Notes: generated by a model from the letters alone, not told the origin. A stretch of DNA of 64,000 bases from Deinococcus sedimenti (GCF_014648135.1 NZ_BMQN01000002.1:441363-505362), one strand, 5' to 3'; counted from the stretch's first letter, positions 20,416 through 31,879 are shown. Numbers and translations are program-made.

Positions 20416-20439
20416 CCGCCCCCACCCGGGGGCGGTTTT
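20416..20439 (+). terminator. Terminator of the 3D-domain gene
   Basis: A perfect 8-bp GC stem (20416-20423 with 20428-20435), a 4-nt loop and TTTT at 20436-20439. Confidence 0.88.
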
Positions 20440-20492
20440 GCGTTCCAGTCGCCAGACCGCCGCGCCGGGAGTGAGTGGTATCCTCCGCTGTC

Positions 20493-21668
20493 ATGACCGT
20501 TGCCCCCGACCGGACGCTCGCCTGGACCCTGGCCCGCGCGCACCTGCGCCGCCGCCGCACCCAGAACGTCCTGACCATCCTGGGCATCGCGGTGGGCGTC
20601 ATGGCGCTGATCGCCGCGCTGAGCCTCACGAACGGCTTCACCCGCGCCCTGATCAGCGCCACCCTGCGCGCCAGCCCGCACCTGAGCGTCACCAGTTACA
20701 CGCCCAGCGGCCCCAGCCCGGACCTGGAACGGGCCATCCGCGCCGACGGTCGCGTGCAGGCCTTCACGCCGTTCCTAGCCGACAAGGGCCTCCTGACCCG
20801 CCCTGCCAGCAGTGGCCGCGCCGCCGGGGTGGACTTCACCACGCTGTTCGGCGTGAGTCGCGACGCCGCGCGGGTACTGGACCTGCCCCCCGAGGAACGC
20901 CTGACCCTGGGCACCCTGAAGGACGGCGAGGTCATGCTGGGCGCCGCCCTGGCCCGCAGCGTCGGCGCGTTCAGCGGCGAGGAGGTCCGCCTGCTGAACA
21001 GCAGCCAGCGCCGCACCACCCTGAAGGTCCGGGGTGTGTTCCAGACCGGCAACTACCTGATCGACTCCGCGTACGCCTTCACCAACCTGAAGACGCTGCA
21101 GCAGCTGCAGGACACCACGACCATCACCGGGTACCAGCTGCGCCTCTTCAACCCGGACCTCGCCCCCCGCGTCGGCGACGACCTGACCCGCACCCGGGCG
21201 TACGCGCCGCTCCCCTGGCAGAGCCTGTACGGCACCCTGCTCGATCAGCTGGCCCTGCAGAAGAAGGTCATCGCGTTCGTGGTGCTGCTGATCGTCGTGG
21301 TCGCCGCGTTCGGCATCGCGAACGTCCTGACGCTCGCCGTGTTCGAGAAGACCCAGGAGATCGCCATCCTGCGCGCCATCGGCGCCACCCGCACGCTGAT
21401 CACCCGCGTGTTCCTGATCGAGGGCCTGATCCTGGGCTTCGGCGGCCTGCTGCTGGGCAACGTCCTGGGGCTGGGCATCAGCGCGTACTTCACCGTGCGG
21501 CCCTTCACGCTGCCCGGTGACCTGTACTTCATCACCACCTTGCCGGTCGAGGTGAAGGTCACCGACATCCTCGGCGTGAACGCCATCGGCCTGATCACCA
21601 CCCTGCTGGCCGCGCTGATCCCCGCCCGGCGCGCCGCGAGCGTGGAACCCGGCCGCATCATCCGCTGA
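20493..21668 (+). CDS. ABC transporter permease of the FtsX/MacB/LolC type
   Basis: A 391-residue permease with the MacB architecture: an N-terminal membrane helix (about residues 23-43), a long periplasmic MacB-type domain (about 45-255) and three C-terminal membrane helices (about 265-290, 310-340, 355-380). FEKTQEIAILRAIGATRTLI is the diagnostic FtsX-domain motif. Such permeases export or release lipoproteins or small molecules by mechanotransmission; no partner ATPase or fusion gene is adjacent. TATCCT at 20479-20484 is 8 nt before the ATG. Confidence 0.88.
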   Translation: MTVAPDRTLAWTLARAHLRRRRTQNVLTILGIAVGVMALIAALSLTNGFTRALISATLRASPHLSVTSYTPSGPSPDLERAIRADGRVQAFTPFLADKGLLTRPASSGRAAGVDFTTLFGVSRDAARVLDLPPEERLTLGTLKDGEVMLGAALARSVGAFSGEEVRLLNSSQRRTTLKVRGVFQTGNYLIDSAYAFTNLKTLQQLQDTTTITGYQLRLFNPDLAPRVGDDLTRTRAYAPLPWQSLYGTLLDQLALQKKVIAFVVLLIVVVAAFGIANVLTLAVFEKTQEIAILRAIGATRTLITRVFLIEGLILGFGGLLLGNVLGLGISAYFTVRPFTLPGDLYFITTLPVEVKVTDILGVNAIGLITTLLAALIPARRAASVEPGRIIR

Positions 21669-21721
21669 ACCGCGTCCCCGACCACACCCCTGCCCCGCCC
21701 GCGCGGCCTACCATGCCGGGT

Positions 21722-22060
21722 ATGGCGTACGACCCCCGCATCGGCTACGACACCACGCGCAAACTCACCGACGGTGACGTCCTGCAGGACAAACCCGACG
21801 GCTGGTGGGGCGACTCCGGCAAGCTGTACCGCGACTATCCCTTCCAGAACTTCATGGACGGCGTGAACTTCGCCGTGCGCGTCGCGCAGCACGCCGAGGA
21901 ACGCGGCCACCACCCGGACATCCACATCCACTACCACTACGTCCGCGTGAACTACTACACCCACGACGCGGGCGGCGTCACCCAGCTCGACCTGGACGCT
22001 GCCCGCGCCCTGAACGACCTGCTGGCCGCAGACCCACAGCCCGGAGGCGCCCCCGCTTGA
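21722..22060 (+). CDS. Pterin-4a-carbinolamine dehydratase
   Basis: A 112-residue PCD/DCoH-family enzyme, which dehydrates 4a-hydroxytetrahydrobiopterin. The motif EERGHHPDIHIHYHYVRVNY, with its catalytic His residues, and THDAGGVTQLDLDAARALND match the family. The ATG at 21722 lies 7 nt after TACCAT (21709-21714); an ATG at 21713 falls inside that box and is rejected. The stop overlaps the next gene's TTG start by 4 bp. Confidence 0.9.
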   Translation: MAYDPRIGYDTTRKLTDGDVLQDKPDGWWGDSGKLYRDYPFQNFMDGVNFAVRVAQHAEERGHHPDIHIHYHYVRVNYYTHDAGGVTQLDLDAARALNDLLAADPQPGGAPA

Positions 22061-22530
22061 AGCTCCGCATTCCCGACGCGGATGTCCTCTGGACCGAGGT
22101 TCCGGACACCCGCCGCCACGAGCAGACCGTCACCGTCCAGCCCGGCGATCTGGACGACCTGGATCACGTGAACAACACCGTGTACCTCGCGTGGTGCGAG
22201 CAGGTGGCCCGCGAACACGCCCTGCGCCTGGGCATGGGCACTGACGCCCTGACCGCGCTGGGCGCCGTGCCCGTTGCGCGGCAGCACGTCATCACGTACC
22301 ATCGCCCCGCCGTGCTGGGTGATCAGGTGCGCGTCCGCACCGCGCTGACCCTGCACGCCGGGGTGCGCAGCGTCCGCGCCTACGCCCTGGACCGCATGAA
22401 CCCCGGTGACCCCGAGGGCGGCGTGCGCCTCGCCGAGTGCCAGACCGAATGGGTGTGGGTGGACCCGCAGTCCGGGCGGCCCAAGCGCGCCCCGGCGCCG
22501 GTCAGCGCCGCGTTCGGTTTCGACGGCTGA
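22057..22530 (+). CDS. Acyl-CoA thioesterase of the 4HBT hotdog family
   Basis: A 157-residue hotdog-fold protein. The N-terminal motif DLDDLDHVNNTVYLAWCEQV matches the 4-hydroxybenzoyl-CoA thioesterase pattern (D-x-D-x-x-x-H-x-N-N-x-x-Y) with the catalytic Asp. The start is a TTG at 22057 that overlaps the PCD stop (TTGA), with CGGAGG upstream; no ATG fits the family N-terminus. It probably hydrolyses acyl-CoA esters; the substrate is unknown. Confidence 0.85.
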   Translation: MKLRIPDADVLWTEVPDTRRHEQTVTVQPGDLDDLDHVNNTVYLAWCEQVAREHALRLGMGTDALTALGAVPVARQHVITYHRPAVLGDQVRVRTALTLHAGVRSVRAYALDRMNPGDPEGGVRLAECQTEWVWVDPQSGRPKRAPAPVSAAFGFDG

Positions 22531-22597
22531 CCGGCCGACAACGGTCGGATCAACTCCACGCCCGGAATCCGCTCTCCTCCTCCTCGCATCCGCTCGG

Positions 22598-22625
22598 ATT
22601 GACGCGGTTCTGCGAACCTGTCAAT
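22598..22625. repeat. Hairpin element resembling a Deinococcus small non-coding repeat
   Basis: ATTGAC (22598-22603) pairs with GTCAAT (22620-22625); inside, GGTTC pairs with GAACC around a 3-nt loop. Flanking CGGA/TCCG-type motifs make it look like the dispersed intergenic repeats known from Deinococcus genomes. Only one copy was seen in this window, so repetition is inferred from memory, not shown. Confidence 0.45.
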
Positions 22626-22636
22626 CGGAGTCCGTA

Positions 22637-23275
22637 TTACAGCGTCCCGGCCCGCAGCAGGATCGCGCGGGCCGGGGCGCCGTCCACTTCCGCCAGCGGC
22701 AGAGGCAGGCACACGAGGTCGTACTCGCCGTCCGGGATATCCTCCAGGTTCAGGCTCTCCAGGATGAGCACCCCCGTGTCCCGGCACGCCGCGTGCCCCG
22801 GCAGGTCCTTGCTGGTCAGGGCGTCCACGCTGGGGCAGTCCGTGCCGATCAGCCGCACGCCGCGCCGCGCCGCCTCCCGCACGAAGGCCGGGGAGAGGGC
22901 CGGGAAGTCTTCCGGGAAGGCCGCCCAGTGCGCGGGCTGTCCGGTCCGCAGCAGCAGCCGGGGCGCGAGGGTGTCCGGCAGGCCGTCCAGCACCTCTGCC
23001 TGTATGGCCCCGTCGTGGGCGGTCACGCCCAGCACCCGGCAGCGGCCCACGTACACGTCCAGCGGCACATCCTGCAACTTCACGCCCGCGTCGTCGTAAT
23101 GCCACGGCGCGTCCACGTGCGTGCCCGTGTGCGTGCTCGTGCACAGCTCGCCGGTGTTCACGCTGTCGCCCGCCGCGATCCGCGCCCCGGGATTCACCCG
23201 GAACGGCGCGTCGCCCGGCCAGTTCGGATGACCGGGCGTGAGCAGGCGGGAGATATCATGCGGAAAGGTCAGCAT
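22637..23275 (-). CDS. Cyclase-family protein (kynurenine formamidase-like)
   Basis: A 212-residue protein of the KynB/cyclase superfamily. The metal-binding signature HTGTHVDAPWHY (H-x-G-T-H-x-D-x-P-x-H) is present at about residues 49-60, and IGTDCPSVDA follows the family pattern. Members hydrolyse N-formylkynurenine or isatin, or cyclise polyketides; the substrate here is not known. TAGGCT (minus strand, plus 23282-23287) lies 6 nt before the ATG. No kynurenine pathway genes are nearby. Confidence 0.85.
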   Translation of the reverse strand: MLTFPHDISRLLTPGHPNWPGDAPFRVNPGARIAAGDSVNTGELCTSTHTGTHVDAPWHYDDAGVKLQDVPLDVYVGRCRVLGVTAHDGAIQAEVLDGLPDTLAPRLLLRTGQPAHWAAFPEDFPALSPAFVREAARRGVRLIGTDCPSVDALTSKDLPGHAACRDTGVLILESLNLEDIPDGEYDLVCLPLPLAEVDGAPARAILLRAGTL

Positions 23276-23400
23276 GCTCCCAGCCTACCGGGCCGCGCGC
23301 CCCGGTTCGCCTGGCCACCATCCGTCACGCTTCCCTCGTGACCCTGCGGACGGTCGGGCGGCGAACGCGCAGAGGAATGATCGGCTGCTGCCAGCAGAGT

Positions 23401-23452
23401 TCAGAGGTCTTGAGGGTATGCCTCGATACCTCTGAATCGAGCGAAGCGAGCA
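23401..23452 (+). repeat. Dispersed hairpin element, copy 1
   Basis: An imperfect palindrome: TCAGAGGT (23401-23408) pairs with ACCTCTGA (23428-23435) and TGAGG with CCTCG inside. It is followed by ATCGAGCGAAGCGAG. The minus strand at 29931-29980 carries a closely similar sequence in the same order, about 80% identical by eye over 45 nt. Confidence 0.65.
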
Positions 23453-23792
23453 CCTGAGAAAGACAGTGGTTGGAAGTGGAATGGAAGGGCGTGCTGTTGG
23501 CCCTTCAATGAAACTGAAAACCGCTGTGAGAGCACCTTCTACACGTGCGTACCGGTCCCTGGAAGGCCGACACCCCAGCCAAGGCGTCTCACATCGCGGC
23601 GTCTGTACCGAGCCGATATGAGTCCTTATGACCGCTGTGGCGCACCGGCAAGGGCTGCCGAGCACCTTGGCTGAGGACCGGGCACCGGCAAGACGCCGCC
23701 TTGGCCTTCCGCGGCGTCCGGCTTGTGTCTGCCTGGAGTCCCGGTGAAATGGCCGCCGGTCAGCCAGTTCCGGTGGGTGCCCAGCACCATAG

Positions 23793-23829
23793 GCCGCAGC
23801 CCCGCTCCATCGCTGGGCGGGGCTGCGGC
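23793..23829. terminator. Hairpin downstream of gyrB
   Basis: A perfect 13-bp stem (23793-23805 with 23817-23829) with an 11-nt loop, 15 nt past the gyrB stop on the minus strand. Flanking T runs are weak. Confidence 0.6.
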
Positions 23830-23844
23830 TTGAAGGCTCGTGAA

Positions 23845-25987
<2,143 letters not shown>

Positions 25988-25992
25988 ATATT

Positions 25993-26009
25993 TTACGTAA
26001 ATAACGAAA
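25993..26009. promoter_or_regulatory. RDRM-like palindrome upstream of gyrB
   Basis: TTACGTAAATAACGAAA matches the published Deinococcus radiation/desiccation response motif (TTAYGTNANTNACRTAA) with one mismatch in the right arm. It lies 5 bp upstream of the gyrB -35. This motif is the operator of the repressor DdrO, which is removed by the protease IrrE/PprI after DNA damage; gyrB is a reported member of that regulon. Confidence 0.65.
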
Positions 26010-26142
26010 TAGTGTACCGGGTATCTCCAGCAGGACGAATCCTGAAAACACCGCCCGAAACGCACAAAAGTTCAGTCCCCCCACCGTGGCCTCCGGAATG
26101 CACACCTGCGCCGCACCTCCAGGCGTCACAATGGGGAACCGA

Positions 26143-28122
26143 ATGTCCCGCGCCGTCACACTGTCCCTCCTGCTGCTGGTGTCCGCCGGGGCCGCGCAGG
26201 ACCCCTCCACCTGCCTCCTCCCCACCGGCGACCTCCCCACCCGCACCCGCACCATCTTCGTGCTGGACACCAGCGGCAGCATGCGCGGCATCGGCGACGG
26301 CCGCGCCGACATCTTCGAGCGGGTCAAGAGCGCCCTGAACACCCACGTCCGCGCCACGCAACCCGACCAAGTGGAACTGATCACCTTCGACTCGGGCCTG
26401 CGCACCCGCCGCACGTTCGACGCGCCCGCCGGCAGTGCCGCCTGGAACGCCGCCCTGAGCACCCTGACGGCCGACGGCCGCAACACCCACCTGTACCGCA
26501 GCGTCCGCGACGCCCTGCGCCCCCTGAACACCCGGGGAGGCGAGGTGACCCAGGTGTTCGTGCTGACCGACGGGATCGACAACGACACCCGCGAGCAGGG
26601 GAAGACCGTGACTGCCGAGGGCGCCCTGAACGCCTGGACCGGCCGCGGCCCCCTGGACCGCCTGACCTATGTGGCCCTGGGCACCGAGATTCCCGCCGAC
26701 GCCCGCACGGCCCTGGCCAGCAGCGCCTACGCCAGCGGCCTGACCGTCCCCGTGAACATCGTGCCGGACCTGGGTGGTGCGGGCCTGGAAGGAGGCCTGC
26801 GCCGCGTGACCGGCGACACGCTCGACACCCCGTTCCCGGACGGCACGTCCATCCGGCTGGGTCACGCCACGCCCGGCCTCGCCCTGACCGGTGACACTGT
26901 CCAGGGCCGCACCCTGGCACTGACCGTCCCAGCCGGACTGCGGCCCGGCACGCCCGCGCTGCTGTGCGCGCCGCCCGTCGCTGGGACCGGGTGGATCGCG
27001 CCGAGAGAACGGCAGGTGCTGCTGCGACTGACCGGTCAGCCCTTCGCGTGGCTCAACCCCGGCGCGGATCTCGCCCTGCGCGGCGGCGAGGACGTCGTGC
27101 TGCGCCTGCGCGCCGCGCCCGGCATCGACACGCGCCGCGTCACGCTGGGCACGCTGCCTGCGGGCGTCACCGGCCGCGTCGACGCCCCCGCCGGCTCCCG
27201 CGATTTCACCGTGCGACTGACCGTCACCCGGCCGCAGCCGGACCTGACCGTCACCCCGACCCTGCGCCTGCCCGCCGTGGGACCCGTCGCGCTGCCCACC
27301 CTGCGTGGACAGGCTGGCGGTCGCACCCTGGCCCGACCGGCCGCCCCTGAACTCCCGGCCGACGCATCCGCGACGGGCCCTGACCGTGCTGAAACCGGCT
27401 GGTGGTGGCTGGCGCTGCTGCCGGTGGCTGCCCTGCTCCTCTGGGGCGCGGCGCGCCGCCGCCCGGCCCCCCGGACCGAGCCCCGCGCCGCACCCGCGCG
27501 TCCCTTCCTGCCGGGCGTGGAAGGTCTGGAGTACCGCGAGGACCGCACCCTGCATCTCGTCACCGCCGACGGCGAGGTGGCGGGCGTGCCCACCCCGCTG
27601 GGCGGCCCGTTCGACCTGGGGCAGCTGAGTCGCGTGCCGCACCTGAGCGGCCTGCGCGCCGAGCAGCACCGCGACGGCCTGAAACTGCTGCGCCTGCCGC
27701 CTGATCTGGACGTCAGTCAGGGCGCGCGCCTGCTCACGGCCGGAGACATCGTGCGGCCCGGAACGCTGATCGGCGTGGCGGTCAGCCGACAGGTCCGCGC
27801 GCCGCGACTGGAGCTCGGGGAGCTGGCTGGGCTGGGCCTGCCCCTCGCGCTGCACGTCACGGGCGCCACCGTGCAGGTGCGCGGCCCGTACGGCGCGCAC
27901 GCCCTGCGTCTGAGCGCGCCGGTCACCGATCTGGGGCAGGCGCTGCGGGCCCCCGCGCTCGACGGTCTGCGCGTGACGCTCAGTGGCAGCACCCTGCTGC
28001 TGCTGAGCGCGCCCACCGCGGTGCAGCTCCGCGCCGCCGGGGACACGCAGGCGCTGCGCGAGAGTCAACCGCTGCCGCCGCAGGCCGTGCTGGACTTCCT
28101 GCCGGACGTCCAGACTCCCTGA
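26143..28122 (+). CDS. Exported VWA-domain protein with one membrane anchor
   Basis: A 659-residue protein. A signal peptide (about residues 1-19) leads into a von Willebrand factor A domain (about 35-215) with the metal-ion-dependent adhesion site DTSGSMRG and QVFVLTDGIDND. A long beta-rich region follows (about 220-400), then a Pro/Ala-rich stretch, one membrane helix (WWWLALLPVAALLLWGAARRR, about 416-436) and a cytoplasmic-side tail of about 220 residues without a known motif. It may bind a ligand or act as an envelope scaffold. The ATG at 26143 is used; ATG 26131 is the alternative. It diverges from gyrB. Confidence 0.8.
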   Translation: MSRAVTLSLLLLVSAGAAQDPSTCLLPTGDLPTRTRTIFVLDTSGSMRGIGDGRADIFERVKSALNTHVRATQPDQVELITFDSGLRTRRTFDAPAGSAAWNAALSTLTADGRNTHLYRSVRDALRPLNTRGGEVTQVFVLTDGIDNDTREQGKTVTAEGALNAWTGRGPLDRLTYVALGTEIPADARTALASSAYASGLTVPVNIVPDLGGAGLEGGLRRVTGDTLDTPFPDGTSIRLGHATPGLALTGDTVQGRTLALTVPAGLRPGTPALLCAPPVAGTGWIAPRERQVLLRLTGQPFAWLNPGADLALRGGEDVVLRLRAAPGIDTRRVTLGTLPAGVTGRVDAPAGSRDFTVRLTVTRPQPDLTVTPTLRLPAVGPVALPTLRGQAGGRTLARPAAPELPADASATGPDRAETGWWWLALLPVAALLLWGAARRRPAPRTEPRAAPARPFLPGVEGLEYREDRTLHLVTADGEVAGVPTPLGGPFDLGQLSRVPHLSGLRAEQHRDGLKLLRLPPDLDVSQGARLLTAGDIVRPGTLIGVAVSRQVRAPRLELGELAGLGLPLALHVTGATVQVRGPYGAHALRLSAPVTDLGQALRAPALDGLRVTLSGSTLLLLSAPTAVQLRAAGDTQALRESQPLPPQAVLDFLPDVQTP

Positions 28123-28171
28123 CCGGCCGCCAAATGCTCTAGAGTGACCCGCCGCAAGGAGGCCGCCTGCT

Positions 28172-28429
28172 GTGCCTGTCACCCGCCTGGAAATCTGCAC
28201 CGAACACCTGAGCATCGATCAACGCGAAGACCTGCTGGACGCCGTCTGGGACGCCCTGCGCATCAGTCCCGGCATGGTGACCGCCGACGGGAACGTCGAA
28301 CTGAGCCTCTCGCAGTGCGGACCGGCCGTCGCACCCGAGGACGCCCCGCTCGTGCGGGTCGGTGACGTCGAGTACCGCAACGTCACCCCTCAGCGGCTCG
28401 TGACGCTGATGAAACGCTGGAGCCGCTGA
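28172..28429 (+). CDS. 85-residue protein resembling a degenerate thioredoxin-like ferredoxin
   Basis: The gene starts at a GTG (28172) with AAGGAGG 9 nt upstream and a TAGAGT box at 28140-28145. The order of elements, an N-terminal EICTEH segment, a helix, then SLSQCGPAVAPEDAPLVRVG and DVEYRNVTPQRL, is like the [2Fe-2S] NuoE-type thioredoxin-like ferredoxins, whose last part reads CLGxCxxAPxVxV then YxxVTP. Only two of four ligand cysteines remain, so a cluster is unlikely. This relation is my inference from pattern. It lies 49 bp after the VWA gene. Confidence 0.6.
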   Translation: MPVTRLEICTEHLSIDQREDLLDAVWDALRISPGMVTADGNVELSLSQCGPAVAPEDAPLVRVGDVEYRNVTPQRLVTLMKRWSR

Positions 28430-28456
28430 ACCGCGCCGGGACCTCACGCGTCCGCC

Positions 28457-29740
28457 CTAGCGTTCCGGCGGACGCAGCCCCTGCGCGCCCTTGAGGCTCA
28501 TCAGCGCGGCCTCCAGCGTGCTGTCCCGCCCCTCGCCGACCAGCAGGTCCAAGTCGGTGGGGGCCGCCACGTCCGGCGTGACCCGCTCCGGCAACGGCGA
28601 ACCGTCCGGCCCGAAGGCCCGCAGGACCGTCACCGACACCACCCCACCGTCCGGCAGCGGCAGGAAGTTCACGGCGCTGTTCTGCACGCCCCTGGTCGCC
28701 TCGCCCACCGCAATCGCCCCGGCCCGCTGCGCATAGAACGTGAACACCTCCGCGCAGGACGCCGTGTTCGGCCCGACCAGCAGCGCCGTCGGTGCGGTCC
28801 ACAGCGGCGGCGGCGGTGGTCCCGCCGGACGTCCCGGCGGCCGGGGCGGGGCCAGCTGACCGTCCGCGCCCCGATACACGCTGCCGCTGCCGCGGCCCTG
28901 CGTGCGGTACTCGACCGGAGTGAACACGCTGGCCGCCGCCACGCACTGCGCGAGGCTCCCGCCACCGTTGAACCGCAGGTCCACGATCAGCGCCTGCGCG
29001 CCGCCCGCCCGGGCCTCCTGCACGCGCTTGACGAACAGAGCCGCCGCGTCGGCCGGAAGGAACGTCGGGTACCGGATCAGGGCCGTGCGGTTCCCGTCGC
29101 CCACCCAGGACAGGGTCGGTTCGTCCCGCGCCTGCAACTCGGCGCTGCCCAGCGTGACGGTCAGCTCGGGACTGGCAGCCCGCCGGACCGTCACCGTGAT
29201 GGGCTGCGCGGCGCGTTCCAGTCGCACGAACTCCTTCGGGCCGACCGGGGCGTCCTCACCGCCCCGCTTCCCGGCCACCTCGCCCTGAACGGTGGTGATC
29301 AGATCGAACTCCCGCAGCCCGGCCAAGTCGGCAGGACTGCCCGGCATGACCCCGGCCACCACCAGGCCACCCTCGACCCGCACGACCCGCGCGCCGGTGC
29401 GCGGCACGGCGAGGTTCTGCTGCTGTTCCCGCAGCCGCTCGGCGGCCTCGGGATCCCGGACATTCGTGTGGGCGTCCCCGAAGGCCTTGAACAGGTCGCT
29501 CAGGACGGCGCGGCCCGTATCGAAAGAGCAGCTGTCCCCCTCGGGCGCACAGCGCTGCGCCAGCGTGTCCGCGTACTGGCGGGTCAGGTCAGTCAGGTCG
29601 CCGGTGGCCCAGCCGAAATAGTTGCGCTGTACCTGCCGGGTGGCGGCGTCGAACAGGTCGCTGGCGGGGCTGCCCAGCGCGGCCGGGGACAGCAGGCTCA
29701 GCCCCAGCGCCAGCACGCGAACACGGTGATTGTGAGGCAC
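28457..29740 (-). CDS. S41-family (tail-specific type) protease, exported
   Basis: A 427-residue protein with an N-terminal hydrophobic export signal. A PDZ domain lies at about residues 115-200 ([19 protein letters not shown]), and the S41 catalytic domain follows with [14 protein letters not shown] and [14 protein letters not shown], where Ser is the likely nucleophile. The usual GxxTxGKG lysine motif reads [12 protein letters not shown], so the Lys is missing; the retinoid-binding-type S41 branch uses a different catalytic set. A Pro-rich loop ([15 protein letters not shown]) interrupts the domain. The start is the GTG at 29740, with TAGCTT 5 nt upstream. Confidence 0.82.
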   Translation of the reverse strand: MPHNHRVRVLALGLSLLSPAALGSPASDLFDAATRQVQRNYFGWATGDLTDLTRQYADTLAQRCAPEGDSCSFDTGRAVLSDLFKAFGDAHTNVRDPEAAERLREQQQNLAVPRTGARVVRVEGGLVVAGVMPGSPADLAGLREFDLITTVQGEVAGKRGGEDAPVGPKEFVRLERAAQPITVTVRRAASPELTVTLGSAELQARDEPTLSWVGDGNRTALIRYPTFLPADAAALFVKRVQEARAGGAQALIVDLRFNGGGSLAQCVAAASVFTPVEYRTQGRGSGSVYRGADGQLAPPRPPGRPAGPPPPPLWTAPTALLVGPNTASCAEVFTFYAQRAGAIAVGEATRGVQNSAVNFLPLPDGGVVSVTVLRAFGPDGSPLPERVTPDVAAPTDLDLLVGEGRDSTLEAALMSLKGAQGLRPPER

Positions 29741-29994
29741 GCCTGAAGCTACGGCAAAGGCCCGCGCCCCTTCGGCACGCCGATCACCATCCCCCTTCAT
29801 GAACTGGGGGACGACCCCTACGACAGGATCCTCTTCGCCATTGGCCGCCACACCCTGGGGCCGACAGCACGCCCCGGGGATCCGTTCCCAGCCAGAGTCA
29901 ATGTGTTGCAAGCTCTGGGGCGAACCTCTGAGGATCCGCTCGATCTAGAGGTCTCGCGGGATTCCCTCACGACCTCCGATGACAGAAGTCCGGT
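29741..29994. other. 254-bp intergenic region carrying the second hairpin element
   Basis: No gene seen. The right end holds the minus-strand copy of the dispersed hairpin element (29931-29980). The rest is GC-rich without a clear promoter except the TAGCTT box next to the S41 start (plus 29746-29751). Confidence 0.5.
29931..29980 (-). repeat. Dispersed hairpin element, copy 2
   Basis: Read on the minus strand: TCGGAGGTCGTGAGGG, AATCCCGCGAGACCTCT, then AGATCGAGCGGAT. The stem GAGGTC / GACCTC is kept despite base changes relative to copy 1 at 23401-23452. Confidence 0.6.
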
Positions 29995-30549
29995 CTACAG
30001 GCGCGCGCTGGCCTTCATGCCCGTCAGATCCACGGTATCCCCGAAGACGCTCGCCCCGACCGAGAACCGCATCCCGAAGAACCCGTGCCCGGACTTCGCG
30101 GCGGTGTCCAGGGCCGGGCCGCTCAACGTGAACGGCACCCCCTGCGCGGGCTTCAGGGTCAGCGTCCCGATGGCCTGCCCCGCCTCGCCCGCCGCGTCAC
30201 ACACCACCATGCCGGGCGCCGTCGGCGACGCCGCGTACACCGTGGACGTCGACGGCAGCGCCGTCAGGTCCGGACGCACGAACAGTTGCACCTCGCTCAG
30301 CGACCCCAGCCCACCGGTCCGGTACGTGGCCGTGCCACGAACGCTGATCTGCTGCAGCGCGCCGGGCACGGTGTTCCCGGCCAGACTGTCCCGCTGCAGG
30401 TACACCACCTTGCCGCTCAACGCGCTGCTGGACGGCAGGTCCAGCCGCGTGTCCTTCAGGTCCACGCTGGGCGTGGGCAGGACGCCGCACCCGGACAGGA
30501 CGGCAGCACTGAGCACGGCGAATACAGGCAGGCGGGCGAGGCGCTTCAT
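29995..30549 (-). CDS. Hypothetical lipoprotein
   Basis: A 184-residue protein with a lipobox (LSAAVLSGCG, lipid on Cys21). The remainder is beta-rich and includes VYLQRDSLAGNTVPGALQQI and LSEVQLFVRPDLTALPS; no family is recognised. CATACT (plus 30557-30562) is 7 nt before the ATG, a leaderless layout. It stands alone between the hairpin element and a divergent methyltransferase gene. It probably sits in an envelope membrane; its role is unknown. Confidence 0.75.
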   Translation of the reverse strand: MKRLARLPVFAVLSAAVLSGCGVLPTPSVDLKDTRLDLPSSSALSGKVVYLQRDSLAGNTVPGALQQISVRGTATYRTGGLGSLSEVQLFVRPDLTALPSTSTVYAASPTAPGMVVCDAAGEAGQAIGTLTLKPAQGVPFTLSGPALDTAAKSGHGFFGMRFSVGASVFGDTVDLTGMKASARL

Positions 30550-30642
30550 GCCCGCGAGTATGCCCGCCCCCCCACATACCGGGGGTGAGGTGGTCCTCCG
30601 GGCAGCGTTCATGCTCAGGTGGCCCTCTGCTACCCTGCCCTG

Positions 30643-31821
<1,179 letters not shown>

Positions 31822-31831
31822 CGTGTAGGCC

Positions 31832-31870
31832 ATTGTGCGGGCGCGCCGCCGTGGAACGCGCCCGCACAAT
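31832..31870. promoter_or_regulatory. Perfect inverted repeat between methyltransferase and acetyltransferase genes
   Basis: ATTGTGCGGGCGCG (31832-31845) is perfectly complementary to 31857-31870, with an 11-nt loop. No T run follows, so it may be a factor-dependent terminator, an attenuator, or an operator just before the GNAT gene at 31880. Confidence 0.5.
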
Positions 31871-31879
31871 CGGCGTGAC

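Larger units (their letters stand above)
23276..23844. other. 569-bp non-coding region with inverted repeats
   Basis: No convincing gene on either strand. It contains the hairpin element at 23401-23435, a GAAGGGC / GCCCTTC hairpin (23485-23491, 23501-23507), a GACGCCGC / GCGGCGTC hairpin (23692-23699, 23711-23718) nested in a longer GGGCACC ... GGTGCCC pairing (about 23680-23782), a repeated GCACCGGCAAG (about 23642 and 23682), and the 13-bp hairpin at 23793-23829 before the gyrB stop. The nested helices suggest a structured RNA, but I cannot assign it to a known family. Confidence 0.5.

Noticed and set aside
23460..23790. SRP (4.5S) RNA or tmRNA in the non-coding stretch
   Set aside because: The conserved SRP loop (GGAAGGAAGCAG-like) and a tRNA-like tmRNA end were not found on either strand.
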